Virus record (IMG/VR): IMGVR_UViG_3300046804_006269 | Location: 1-40,287 of that record | Source of the DNA: a virus | Reading direction: 5' to 3' (one strand) | DNA length: 40,287 bases | In this document: positions 1 to 11,200 of the stretch, in pieces | Position numbering within the stretch: the stretch's first letter is position 1 | Layout: the number at the start of each line of letters is the position of its first letter | The notes under the pieces: model-generated | The model's input: the letters and a program-made list of their open reading frames with translations, nothing else | Databases searched by the model: none | Told to the model about the DNA's origin: nothing | Translations under genes and position numbers: made by a program

Positions 1-3000
1 TCTGATCTGCTGTCAGGTTTAGTGACTGATCCAGATACAATTCCAGTGTGTTCTCTGCAAAGTTTTTTCTAATGGCTTTGAGTTTTGCACTGGAATTTTT
101 CCAAGATATCACATTGTATTTGTTGTCGGTGGTTAAGGTGTCATCCACTGCAATCCAGATCCAATTACCATAACGAACATTTTTGAGCAGGTTCTGAACA
201 TCTGAGGTTTCAATCATTGAACCCAAGTTATTATATGTCAGTGCTGCTTCTTGCTCAGCGGTATATTCCAGTGTGGTTGATCTGGCTTTGTCATAAATTT
301 CTGCAGGTAACACAGGACCAGCATCGATAAACTTTCCTTCTTCACGAACCAGTGAGCCAGTGTTGTTGATAAAATTAGCAGTCCAGTTGGGTGATTTTTT
401 ATACAACTCAGTGGTGCTCACGCTGACTAGTTCAGGACTGTTGATTCCGTCAGCAAATTCCACCGCCATGGGGTTATTGCTTTCGGTGTCATTGATCAGG
501 TTTACTTCTACATATCCAGTTCGCCCAGTTGCACCATAATCTCCCAGCTTGATGGCATATTCTTCAGTCACTGTGAAATCAGCCAACAGATCCTGTTGTC
601 CAGCAGCAGTGAATTTGTCCACTGCATTGAAGCTGCCTTTTTCCTTGATCCAGCCTCGATAAAATTCAGTCTGATTGTTCAGATCCAGACCCAGATTGGC
701 TAACCAGGTACGTTCTACATAACCCAGAGCATTGCATCGAAGTCTGGTAAAATCACCAACATTGGGGGAATGATTGATATCATAGGCTCGTTCCAGATCC
801 AGTGTTTTAGCACCAATACTGGGAAGCAAACGATTTTGATAAGTTACATCACTGATACTGAATTTACCCACTTGGAAGTTGACTGATCCAATAACTGGTT
901 CCAGTGCAGTGTAATTACGATTCTTGTATTTGACTACATCACCCTGCAAGTAATCTGTGTTGGGTTGCCATTCAGGCACCGAGCTAAACATCAATAGGTA
1001 TCCAGCACTGTTGATGGTGCCATCCCAGTCATTGGTTTTGAGGCCAGTGATTCTCAATCGATTTTGCCGGATTCCCAGAGCAGGATTGAATATCAAATCA
1101 CCAAATACAGTCTGATTTTTCACAATCAGTTTGTGTTCGTAAGATACAATATTGGTTCTCAAAGCACTGATAGTGCTGAAAGGTTGTAGATTATTGATAT
1201 AAGTGACATCTTGATCACGGAATACATCAATGTCACGACTGCTAATGATGTTTTGATTTTCATCCAGGATCAGATTGTCTGGTAACATCAGATTTTGCAA
1301 AGTACCAGCAACAGGAGTGTATTTCAAAATACCTGCACCAGGATTCAGAACCAGGCTGAGATTTTGTGATTGGGCTGAGCCAGAACTCCAACGGTAACCA
1401 CTCCATTTGATAAATTGTATCGCAGCATCCAGCCAATTGATTCGATCCTGCTCGGGTTGAGTTTCAAAAACAAATCCCTGACGACTCAGGTGCTCTCCAT
1501 AACTGATCAGGAAATCCACCACAGTCTGTTTGCTAACAAATTCATAATCATAAGGAACATAAATGGGGTTGTTCAGGAATTCTGTATAATATGCATAAGT
1601 CTGTGACCCCACCTGGAACTGTTTGGGAGTAGTATTGGTGTTACTGGGGTAGATCACAAAATAAGGATACTGACGATCGTATCCAGTAACTCGATAACCA
1701 TTAGCACTGCGAGTAATAATAACACCACTATAGGAAGCTACATCAACAGGAACACTTTCACTCAGCAACAGTTCATAGTCCTCTTGTGGAACCTTGACTG
1801 TATTACCCTGAGTCTGAGCACTGTTTTGTTCGGCATAAACCTGAATGTTATCTACATCAGCAAATGCCGCCAGCTTGTATATCAAATTGACATTGCTGTT
1901 GGTAATGGTATTCTTCAAAGAAGCTGCTGGTTGACCCTGACTGGTTAGTGCCTCGGTCACATAATTCAGTATGCTGTGCCGTCTGACTCTGTTGCCGTTG
2001 GTATCAGTGTCCACCATGTGAATTTTTACATCATGGATGCTAGGGAATTGAGTTTCTAAATATCTAAAACCCACATAGCTGGCCGACTGAGTGCCCACAC
2101 TGTCAATCAGATCATAAGGCTTATAATTGTCCATGTCCCACAAAGTGCCCAGCATGAACTGAGGGTTTTGTAAAATTCTGGCGTTGAGTTGAGCAAATCT
2201 GAAACTGCTGCTGCGTCTCCAAGCAGTTTCTGCAGGCCCATTGTCATTGAATGTGAACTGATTCTTAGCTGAGCTGGTTATCAAACCACCAATCAGATAA
2301 GCATCAACTGGGTTCAACAGATTACCACTACTATCCACTGGCACTATATCTAACAGGTTCAGCGTACCAGTAAGTTCGGCATTTTGAATTCTGGTGGTTC
2401 TGGCGCCTAGTACGCTCTTGAACGCACCGCCGTTGGCTGTGCCATTCTGTAAATCCTGCCATAATATCAGGTTGGTACCAGTATAAGGCGCAGGTCCATA
2501 TGCTGATTCCCACCAAGTGGGCTTGGAAGTGATACCCAGCATTTCCCAGGGATGAGTGTGTGGACGGTCAGTATCGTAAAAGTCTCGGTAAATCCCTCTC
2601 CAGTAACCCAGACACAATTGATTACTGATTCGATCACGACTGCCACTATAATTATAGGTAAATGGATCAGTATCTTCGTACACACTGGTTGAATAATTTA
2701 CACGATTGTTAGCTACCCACTCGTAAAAATACTTGCGGTAGATACTGGCTTCTTCAGTCATGCTGTACATTGCATTTCCGTTGAGCTCTCTGAATTTGCC
2801 AGCAGCAGGCACTCTGCTCTGAATTACGTTGTTCCAGAGGTTACTATCCAATTTTATATTGTTGAAAATTCTGAGTTCCAATTCCAGGATCAACTGATCA
2901 CGATAATCATTGTATGCTGTGATGATGCTACCATCATGACCCTGAATCACCTGTACAGGTGTGCGATATGTATCATCCAGATAAATTTCAGGCACATAAA

Positions 3001-6000
3001 GTGGTCCTAATCCCAACTTGGCTGGAGTTGCTGGTACATAGCTACCGTCAGTGTTGGGGAATTCCACCAGATCCAGTTGATCACCCACTCTGAGGGTTCT
3101 CAGCATATTGACCACAGGACTCACTGTGTCGAAATCATAATCTTTACCTCTGATCAACTGATGTCTGTTCAAATACACCAACACAGCTCGATTAGAGGCA
3201 CGATTTTCAAAAACATCACTAATATCATACTGAGTTTGTGCGACATCATCTACAATATAAGTGATAGCTGTGCCATTCAACGGCACCATGTCACTGGTAT
3301 ACCAGGCCTGGTCGCTGGTTTTGTTCTGCGTCAATACTCTAAATATTTCATCCACCGCTTGAGCTGCGGTCATGGTTTCAATGGCTTCTACCTGATTGCT
3401 GGCTTCCAGGAATTGTAATTTGAATTGCTCATAATCTTTGGCTGTGTTGCTTATAGCTCGCTCAATATCATATCTGGTATCAGTGAGCATCAGTGTGGGT
3501 AGAACACTGAACCCTTCATGCAGCATAATTAATCCAGGGGTGGCACGATGATCCACATTTTCCAGAGAATTATCAGTGACCAAAGGTGTTATGCTGTGAC
3601 CATGGTTGCTGTGCAGGGCGTCAGCGTGACTCTTGAGGTCACTCAGTGTAAATTCTGTGGGTCTGGCATTATAAGGATTAATCTCATATTGAGTCGGAGT
3701 ATCAAACCAGCTGAGCGGCAACACGGTGCTAGCAATGATTTTGAACAATATCTGACTGTCATTGGTGATGTTCTGATAATGAGGGCTCAGAGGGTCCAGA
3801 GCATCAGCACTGATTGAAATTCTAATAATGTTTCCCAATTGTTGTATGGTGTATAAGTCGCTGTAAAGCTGACGACCATCCACAAATATTTTGTTATTGT
3901 ATGCGTTGGTGGTATTCTTGACTAGCAAAGTTCCGGGAATGTCATATCGAAATCCAGAATTGAATGTAAGTTCTGTATCATCCTGCACTGTTTGTGCAAT
4001 GTTTAGAGTGACGGTTTTATTTGCCTGATCCACCGCAGTTATTCTGGGTAATCCTGATACGCCAGCACCACTCACGATCATGCCCACGCTGATGTCATTT
4101 ACACTTTCCAGCACAATGTTGATGTCCCGGGTGGTATTACCCACTGTTTGTTGGGTCAGAATATTGGTGCTCAGCGTTAGCTGAGATCCCGTAATTTCCA
4201 GATTCTGATACAATTCCAGATTGCTCAAAATTCGTTGCCACACATCATACTGAGCCAGTGCACCAGTGCAGGGGTCCACTATTTTAGCTGTGCCGGTATT
4301 GATCTGCAAGTTTTGACCCTGACCAGATTCAACATTGCTGATATAGTTGAAAATATCTGTTTCAAATGTGTTGGAAAAGCTAATATCTCCCACATTGTTG
4401 ATGGTACGATAAGTTATACCAAAATTCAGTACCGGGTCAGTGGCTGCAGCCGTGTTCAGTTTGTATTCAAACAGTGTACTACCATTGAAGTTGGTGCTGT
4501 TGTAAACGCTACTATCTCCAAAACTCACGTCGTTGAAGTCAAAGACATCAAACAGTGGTTTTTGCTGAATCTGATCTTTTACCTGACTGCTCTGAATCCA
4601 GGTTTCAGTCACAGTGTCCCAAAACCAATTGGTTCCACGATTTTGTTCGCCCTGCCTTACTGACACACAACTGCCTGACACTGCGGTGGCATACTCTTGC
4701 AGTGACACTCTGGGACCCTGATCACTCACAGACTCAAAAACTATGGTGCTGGCATCTGTAGCCGCGTCCAAGTACATGTCACAAAAATTTATAGTAGTGT
4801 TTACTGGCGCAGTCACTCCAGTATCCAGAGTCACTTGATTATAAACTGAATCTACCACAGTGACCAGAGCCTGGCCTGTATATCCAGTAAAATCTGCTCG
4901 CATACCCACTGTGATGCCAGTAACATTGTCCAAATTCAACACTGCGCTAGAGTCTGCATTCTGTGTCAGTTTGGGCTGAATCAAATCAGTGACAGCAGTT
5001 ACTCGATATCTGAACCAGGTTTCAGCATAGGTAGTACCACCTTCCACTTTGACATAGAAACCCTGAGCATAGTCTGATGCCATGTCAGCATCAGTTGCTC
5101 TTTGCAAAGTGGTGGTGGATCCGTTGTAAAAATAAATTCCGTTGTCAGCAGCATCCAGCTGCTGCCAAACCAGCACACGATCATTGGCACCCAGGGTATA
5201 TCCATCAATGGTGAAAGGACCTGTGGCTGAAAGATTGATACTGGCTGTGGTGGCTGTTTGTACTGCGGCTTTGCTGAACTGTTCGTAATTTCCGTCCACG
5301 TCTACATATTGTACCTGATAGATTTTTTGCCGCACTGCTGGGTCATTGTCAGCATTGAAAATCACCAGGTCATACTGATTCAGAGATGCTGTTCCATCCA
5401 CACTGATATTCTGAGTGTCGGTAATAGTTCTGCCATTGATTTTACTCAATGCGTCATTGACTTTGTTGCTGTCCAGATAGTTCACTGTGGGCAGAGCCAC
5501 GATACCAAAATCATATAATTTTAGACCAGCCACAAACTCCACAATGGGTCTGACTGCATTATAATTGATAGTGGGATTTTCAAACACATACCCCTGGTCA
5601 GCTAGGTACTCCAAACTCTTGCTCACTACTTGTTTGTTGAACCACCGATTGGTTCGACTCCAGGGGTTACGATCCAAGCTGGCACGGTTTATGGTGATGT
5701 AATCAGGATCCTGTGCAAAATCCAGATATTCTTCACTTGGTATTAGGTCCTGATAGGGAACCAATACAATTTCTTTACCCACGCCTTCCACTATCCAGCT
5801 GGGCTTTCTGTACACCTGAGCAAATGCTCCAGATTTGTGTGCTGCGGTAACTGAATTTTCCTGAGGACGCACCACAGTTACTTCAGTGTCTGCCAGACTC
5901 ACTGCTGTTACCAGCATGTATTCATCATCAATCAACAACAGGTCACCAGTCTGGATTCGGTTCACACTGGTTAGCTTGAAAGTCAGTTCTTCAGTGGCAG

Positions 6001-8293
6001 TGACACTATCTAAAATTTCTTCAGCAGTGAATACCTTGTCCACCAGTCTGGGTTCAATATAGCTGGCAGGCAGTGTATCTGAGCCAAATCGAACGTGCAA
6101 CCCATTGATAAATTCAATACCATTTCCACTAACGTAGTAAGGTTTGCACAGAATTTCTGATTCAATATTCAGTGTAGGCACTGTGCTATTCACGATCACC
6201 AAAGGCAATAGATTGATATCACTTTGATCGTCCTGCAGATACAGTGTGGTGTAGTTTCCACTCAGCTGAGGCATACGCAGGAAAAAGCCCTTGAGAGCAT
6301 CAGTGGCCCCAGCAGGATTGTAAGAGCTGGCTTTTTTGTACCAGCTGGTGTTGCGGAAAGTTACACCGTCTTGCACATCCACGCGATAATCAGCAGCAAC
6401 TTCCTGAATCAGCTCCAGCTGAATAATATTCAGCGTGGTGTTATCCTCATAGCTGTTTTCCACCACACGAATTTGCCAAATACCAAATTTTTCTGAATCG
6501 GCCACTGGAGCAATCTGATCGTACTGATTGTATTCTACTCCCTGAAATTCCAGAGGAACTTCTCTTTCCCAACCGTCAGTTTGCTTGTTGACAAAAATCA
6601 AAGTTTTGCCATTCAAAGACTTGACTCCGTCAATACCACCACGACGGCCAGTGAGATCACTGTCCTGACCTGCAACCGGTGCCTGTACAAACAGATCATA
6701 TATGCTGTTGTGAATCTGATTGAAATTCAGAGTCGTGGCCAAATCCACCTTGTCATAAAGTTCAATTCCAGTTAGATTTAGATTACGGAAATAACTCTCA
6801 TCTGCCAGGCTGGGCACTTCAAATCTGATGGCACCATTGGTGACCCCATTATTACTGACTCCCAACACGTCGCGGGCATCCAAATTGGGATTGCTGGGAA
6901 TATTTCCTTCACGACCCTGTTGAGTCTGAATCCAGATTCTGCTGTTTTCCACCAAAGTACTGTCATAAAATATGGTGTCTCCAGGCTCACCGTCAAAACC
7001 AATCAACAACACTGTATTAGCGTCATTATTGAGATTGGTGTTAGGTACTTGATATTCCACTGCGGCATACAGCGCAGATTCCTTAGTGATTCTGAGATCT
7101 TCCAGATATCCATCAAAACTCTGAGTGAGTTTTGCATTGATCCCCACTGTGAGTGGTTTGTCGCTACGAGCAACAGACCCAGCATTCAGGCTATTGACTA
7201 GCACCCCGTCCACATACAAACGAACAGTATTACTGAGTCTAGCCACTGCAACATGATGCCATTGACCCACGCTCATTCCGCCTGGATCTGAATACATAAT
7301 ACTATTCATTGAGCCAGTGTCTAGGTCAATCCAGTTGAATTTCACAGTGTTATCAGCTCCATTATTGGTTCTGAACAGAGCCCAACTGCTGTTGCTAATA
7401 TCAGTGTCGTCCCACTGCCCCACAATTACATGATCCTGAGCGTCACCCACACTACTCACATAAACCCAGGTTTCCACTGTGAATGGCAACCATTTGAAAT
7501 TGAAATCATCGCTGTTGGCTACACTGAGACCAGCATTGTTTTGAAAACGACCAGATGTGGTAGTGAATTTAGTTTCAGTATCACTAACCACCACGCTGAC
7601 ATTGGGATTGGCTTGAGTTACTGTTTTGGGAAGTCTGAGACTGGGATTGTCTGTGTCAGCAGATATATTGAAAGTATAAGAGCAAGTGGTCTCAGCAGTA
7701 CTGCGTCTGAGATGTATTGCTGGGTTGACTCCAGTGAATCCTGATACCTCAAAGCCATCCTGGGTTCTGCGAACATTAAAGGATCCAGTGCTGGGGATGT
7801 TGCTGTTGCTGACTTCTATGGGGACTCTGAACCAGGGGTTTTCATCCACCATCACATTGCTGGTTCCATTATTAGTCACTCGTGGTTCAGGAATCCAGAC
7901 GTAGTTATAGTAATTAGTGAGTTTGTCTAGATCTACAAAACTCTTGAAACTATAGCTGTTGCCAGTAAGCAATCGGTTCCACTGGTCCACTCTGCCACCA
8001 CGAACAGCCACACTGTTGAGCAGGTCAATAAATCCAGCACTACGAACGTTGACTCCGTTCTCTCCGAATACAAATTCAGGTTCCAGCTGAAATTTCTCTC
8101 TGATACCGCTGGGTTCAGTCACATAAGTACCTTCCAGCAATTTGCCGTTGGAATATCGACGACCCACATAACCATCAAATTTTCTCATGACTGGGTCACT
8201 TACAATGCGATCCAGTGTGCTACCCAAAAATCTCTGGTTAGCAATAGTTCTGAAATATTCGGGAAGGAAGTCTATTGTACGATTAATAGCCAT
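1..8293 (-). CDS. Giant virion structural protein, gp7 position (3' end outside window)
   Basis: One minus-strand frame starts at ATG 8293 and stays open to the left edge: 2764 codons with no stop. It begins MAINRTIDFLPEYFRTIANQ, then a glycine- and asparagine-rich 'LxxIVSDPxxRKxDGYVGR' stretch. That N-terminal style is familiar from very large structural proteins encoded beside gp6 in aquatic T4-like phages. Residues about 230-415 look like a LamG/concanavalin-A-like lectin domain (VETWVYV, QWHHVAVARLSN, VRLYVDGVLV, DGYLEDLRIT). Further on there are repeated beta-type modules, two with a 'VGM' core near positions 4110 and 4900. It starts 1 nt after the gp6 stop with AGCAGGA inside gp6, so it is co-translated with the baseplate genes. 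By position it replaces T4 gp7 (1032 residues) but is far longer. A baseplate-wedge or peripheral host-contact role is inferred from position and the lectin-like domain. Confidence 0.8.
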   Translation of the reverse strand, partial: MAINRTIDFLPEYFRTIANQRFLGSTLDRIVSDPVMRKFDGYVGRRYSNGKLLEGTYVTEPSGIREKFQLEPEFVFGENGVNVRSAGFIDLLNSVAVRGGRVDQWNRLLTGNSYSFKSFVDLDKLTNYYNYVWIPEPRVTNNGTSNVMVDENPWFRVPIEVSNSNIPSTGSFNVRRTQDGFEVSGFTGVNPAIHLRRSTAETTCSYTFNISADTDNPSLRLPKTVTQANPNVSVVVSDTETKFTTTSGRFQNNAGLSVANSDDFNFKWLPFTVETWVYVSSVGDAQDHVIVGQWDDTDISNSSWALFRTNNGADNTVKFNWIDLDTGSMNSIMYSDPGGMSVGQWHHVAVARLSNTVRLYVDGVLVNSLNAGSVARSDKPLTVGINAKLTQSFDGYLEDLRITKESALYAAVEYQVPNTNLNNDANTVLLIGFDGEPGDTIFYDSTLVENSRIWIQTQQGREGNIPSNPNLDARDVLGVSNNGVTNGAIRFEVPSLADESYFRNLNLTGIELYDKVDLATTLNFNQIHNSIYDLFVQAPVAGQDSDLTGRRGGIDGVKSLNGKTLIFVNKQTDGWEREVPLEFQGVEYNQYDQIAPVADSEKFGIWQIRVVENSYEDNTTLNIIQLELIQEVAADYRVDVQDGVTFRNTSWYKKASSYNPAGATDALKGFFLRMPQLSGNYTTLYLQDDQSDINLLPLVIVNSTVPTLNIESEILCKPYYVSGNGIEFINGLHVRFGSDTLPASYIEPRLVDKVFTAEEILDSVTATEELTFKLTSVNRIQTGDLLLIDDEYMLVTAVSLADTEVTVVRPQENSVTAAHKSGAFAQVYRKPSWIVEGVGKEIVLVPYQDLIPSEEYLDFAQDPDYITINRASLDRNPWSRTNRWFNKQVVSKSLEYLADQGYVFENPTINYNAVRPIVEFVAGLKLYDFGIVALPTVNYLDSNKVNDALSKINGRTITDTQNISVDGTASLNQYDLVIFNADNDPAVRQKIYQVQYVDVDGNYEQFSKAAVQTATTASINLSATGPFTIDGYTLGANDRVLVWQQLDAADNGIYFYNGSTTTLQRATDADMASDYAQGFYVKVEGGTTYAETWFRYRVTAVTDLIQPKLTQNADSSAVLNLDNVTGITVGMRADFTGYTGQALVTVVDSVYNQVTLDTGVTAPVNTTINFCDMYLDAATDASTIVFESVSDQGPRVSLQEYATAVSGSCVSVRQGEQNRGTNWFWDTVTETWIQSSQVKDQIQQKPLFDVFDFNDVSFGDSSVYNSTNFNGSTLFEYKLNTAAATDPVLNFGITYRTINNVGDISFSNTFETDIFNYISNVESGQGQNLQINTGTAKIVDPCTGALAQYDVWQRILSNLELYQNLEITGSQLTLSTNILTQQTVGNTTRDINIVLESVNDISVGMIVSGAGVSGLPRITAVDQANKTVTLNIAQTVQDDTELTFNSGFRYDIPGTLLVKNTTNAYNNKIFVDGRQLYSDLYTIQQLGNIIRISISADALDPLSPHYQNITNDSQILFKIIASTVLPLSWFDTPTQYEINPYNARPTEFTLSDLKSHADALHSNHGHSITPLVTDNSLENVDHRATPGLIMLHEGFSVLPTLMLTDTRYDIERAISNTAKDYEQFKLQFLEASNQVEAIETMTAAQAVDEIFRVLTQNKTSDQAWYTSDMVPLNGTAITYIVDDVAQTQYDISDVFENRASNRAVLVYLNRHQLIRGKDYDFDTVSPVVNMLRTLRVGDQLDLVEFPNTDGSYVPATPAKLGLGPLYVPEIYLDDTYRTPVQVIQGHDGSIITAYNDYRDQLILELELRIFNNIKLDSNLWNNVIQSRVPAAGKFRELNGNAMYSMTEEASIYRKYFYEWVANNRVNYSTSVYEDTDPFTYNYSGSRDRISNQLCLGYWRGIYRDFYDTDRPHTHPWEMLGITSKPTWWESAYGPAPYTGTNLILWQDLQNGTANGGAFKSVLGARTTRIQNAELTGTLNLLDIVPVDSSGNLLNPVDAYLIGGLITSSAKNQFTFNDNGPAETAWRRSSSFRFAQLNARILQNPQFMLGTLWDMDNYKPYDLIDSVGTQSASYVGFRYLETQFPSIHDVKIHMVDTDTNGNRVRRHSILNYVTEALTSQGQPAASLKNTITNSNVNLIYKLAAFADVDNIQVYAEQNSAQTQGNTVKVPQEDYELLLSESVPVDVASYSGVIITRSANGYRVTGYDRQYPYFVIYPSNTNTTPKQFQVGSQTYAYYTEFLNNPIYVPYDYEFVSKQTVVDFLISYGEHLSRQGFVFETQPEQDRINWLDAAIQFIKWSGYRWSSGSAQSQNLSLVLNPGAGILKYTPVAGTLQNLMLPDNLILDENQNIISSRDIDVFRDQDVTYINNLQPFSTISALRTNIVSYEHKLIVKNQTVFGDLIFNPALGIRQNRLRITGLKTNDWDGTINSAGYLLMFSSVPEWQPNTDYLQGDVVKYKNRNYTALEPVIGSVNFQVGKFSISDVTYQNRLLPSIGAKTLDLERAYDINHSPNVGDFTRLRCNALGYVERTWLANLGLDLNNQTEFYRGWIKEKGSFNAVDKFTAAGQQDLLADFTVTEEYAIKLGDYGATGRTGYVEVNLINDTESNNPMAVEFADGINSPELVSVSTTELYKKSPNWTANFINNTGSLVREEGKFIDAGPVLPAEIYDKARSTTLEYTAEQEAALTYNNLGSMIETSDVQNLLKNVRYGNWIWIAVDDTLTTDNKYNVISWKNSSAKLKAIRKNFAENTLELYLDQSLNLTADQ

Positions 8294-8294
8294 T

Positions 8295-11200
8295 TTAATT
8301 TCCTGCTCTGAGTTTAACTGTGGTCAAATTGGTTACTACATCAACATCCATTACAGTGGCTGCACTGATTAGGATTTCATAAGGCAAACAACGAATTTGC
8401 TGAAGGTCACCATAGGTCTGATCGGTGCTGGTAGGCACCAGATGCACACTACTAACAATGGTACTTAACTGATTATGTAAGTATGCAGCTAATTCACTGA
8501 AGTAAAAAGTCTCACCAAAGTCCCAATTGTCCAAACTAAAATACTCGTTGACTTTGCTGATTATCTGACTTTTTACTTCACTATCACTTACTACCACATT
8601 GGGGTTTTTTACCACCACAAACTTGGCTCTGAGATTGGGATCAGCTTTGGTACCAAACAAGGGTTTGAACTTTACGGGATTGAAAATCATCAGATCACTG
8701 ATCATTCGATACTGTTCCAGATCTGCAAAATCATTGCGCAAACTTTCAGTGGTTGGTTCCATGGGTTCTGTCACTGATCCCGTGGTGTCTCTGATCCATT
8801 TGGTGTAGTCATCAGCATAGTTCTTTTCCAGAATGAACACATCGATGATGTTGCTGGGGCTGGGATCAATGCGGCGATCACTGGGTGCATTGTGGCGATA
8901 CTGAAACTTCAGCCCATAACGTCCGTATCTGAAACTGTAATTGGTTACTGCACTCTTGCTTACACTGTCCACATTGCGTGTGATGCGATAAAACACTTCG
9001 GCACTGCGTGAAAAAACTATGTCATTGTTGGAGTATTCGTAGATGTTGCTGTCAATGGCTGCATCATTTACTGCTATCTTCACTGTGCCCTTGGGCAGCA
9101 CTTTCATGCTGCTGCCACTTACCTCCTGATCATTGACGAAGAACACATAGCTATTGTCAGCACCTGCACTACTGACGCTGCCCACGATGTCGTCATAAAA
9201 ATAAGGCTGATCTGGTGAGCCATCACTGTCTTTATCAGCGAAGGTCACCTGTATTTTGGTATCATCCACAAAACCATCACCCTCAATCACAGTTCCAGCA
9301 ATGCCCATGGTGATATCGTTGCTGTATGCTTCCACTGAACTGGTAATGGGTTTATAGTTCACTTTCAGAACATCAATGCGATCCTTGAGCAATTTGCCAC
9401 TGGCTGGGTCATAGATTTTTACCTGGGGATCAAAAAAGAATCTGGTCTGTCTTTCGCTGCCGTAAAAATATTTGATGCTTCTCTGATACACAGTATAGGT
9501 ATTGCTGGTGTTGGTGAAGGCCAGCAGCCAACCAGCAGTGTTGGTAGCCTCAATGGTCAGCGGTTCAGTAAAATTGGCTCCAGTAAGAGGATTTTCAATT
9601 ATAAACCATTCTCCCACACTGTCAGTAAGAGTACTACCTGCTCGATAACCCAAACCCACATTCTGTTGAGCCACCAGTGCATTCACCAAGCTGGTCTGAA
9701 TTCCACTGGGTAAATTGGGAGTAAAGGTAGGCAATATATAGGCCAGCTTGGCTCCGGTAGGTATTTTTTCACTTAGCACAATGGCTCCCACACCATCAGT
9801 GTCTACGCCACTGCCTGATCCTGATCCAGTTTTAGTTCCACGACCGTACTGACTAATGCTTTTCACTGTGGCGTAAATTTCGGTTTTCTGATTTAGGCCT
9901 GCGCCACCAGCAGTAGGCACCAGACGATTATCATAATCAAAAATCTGTCCGCTAGGTGGTTCAAACTTCAGTACAGCGCCCACTCGAAATTTATTTTTGA
10001 AATAGGATTCTGTAGTGGTGGATAACACTGTTTGTGTGGAGTATCTGTTGATGTATCCGCTGCTGATGTCGTTGTCAGCCAGCACCAGGTTCCAGCCTAT
10101 GTAGGAACCTGCAGAATACCCTGCTGAGGTCAATTCGGAAGCCACATTGACCAGGGCATAATTTTTATTGGAACCAGTATAATCAGGACCATAAAAGAAG
10201 TTCAACAGACTGAAACTTTGCACCGCTGGTAGCACTATGGTGTTGATGCTTTCGGAAATATCATCACGATTGGCAAATGCGAACTGACTGGTTAGAGTGG
10301 AATCGTCTTTGTAGATGTATCCGTCGTCGCACACAATGTTGGTGCTGCTGTAACGACCAGTATTATCAATCACATCCAGATAGCGACTTACACCGCTGCT
10401 GGTACGATTCACTGATTTGATTTTCAGGATGTTACTGTATTTGGTAAAAGGAAAACTGTTGTAATCCTGACCGTTTACCATGCGATTCTGAGTGTAGTAA
10501 TTCTGAGGAGCTCGAATCTTGATATCGTTGATGTTTTCTCTGGCGGCACTGTTGGCCACGGTGTATTTCAAGTTGGCTGTGACAGTCAGAGTTTGTGTGC
10601 GACCGTTTTTGCTAATATAGGGAATGTTTATGGTGATGTTGGTCATTTCACCCGGATTGATCCGATAGTTCAGACCATTGCTGATCCGATAGAAGCAAAC
10701 AAAATCGCCCACTGGGATTTCGCTGAACACACCGTCACCAAACACCAGGGTAGCACCGTCATCCGCCAGGCTGGTTACACTGAAAATTTTCTTGTTGGTC
10801 GACTCATAGTTATTGTAACTGGTATTATAACCGTTGACACTGTCCACTCGGCTCCACTCAGTCAGTGTACCATCAGCATTCTGTTTATACAACCAGACGT
10901 CATTGTTGTTGACACCAGTGGTCTGCAGGGTAAACTGACGATTGGGGATACTTTCCAGGATAGTAAATGACTCACTTAGTAGTGTTCCCTGCTTGAAATA
11001 CAGGAAGTACCCGGTATTATTGCTGGCAAATCCACGTTGATCGTCACGATAGAGCAAGTTGAACAAAGTGGTGACATTGCCGCCATATTCTGTAACGGTA
11101 CTGCCATCGCTCACTGTGGTGTTTACTGCCTCGAAATTCATGGAAACATTATCTACCACACTGGTGAATATAAAAGGAACACCTGCGTCAGCTGGTATGT

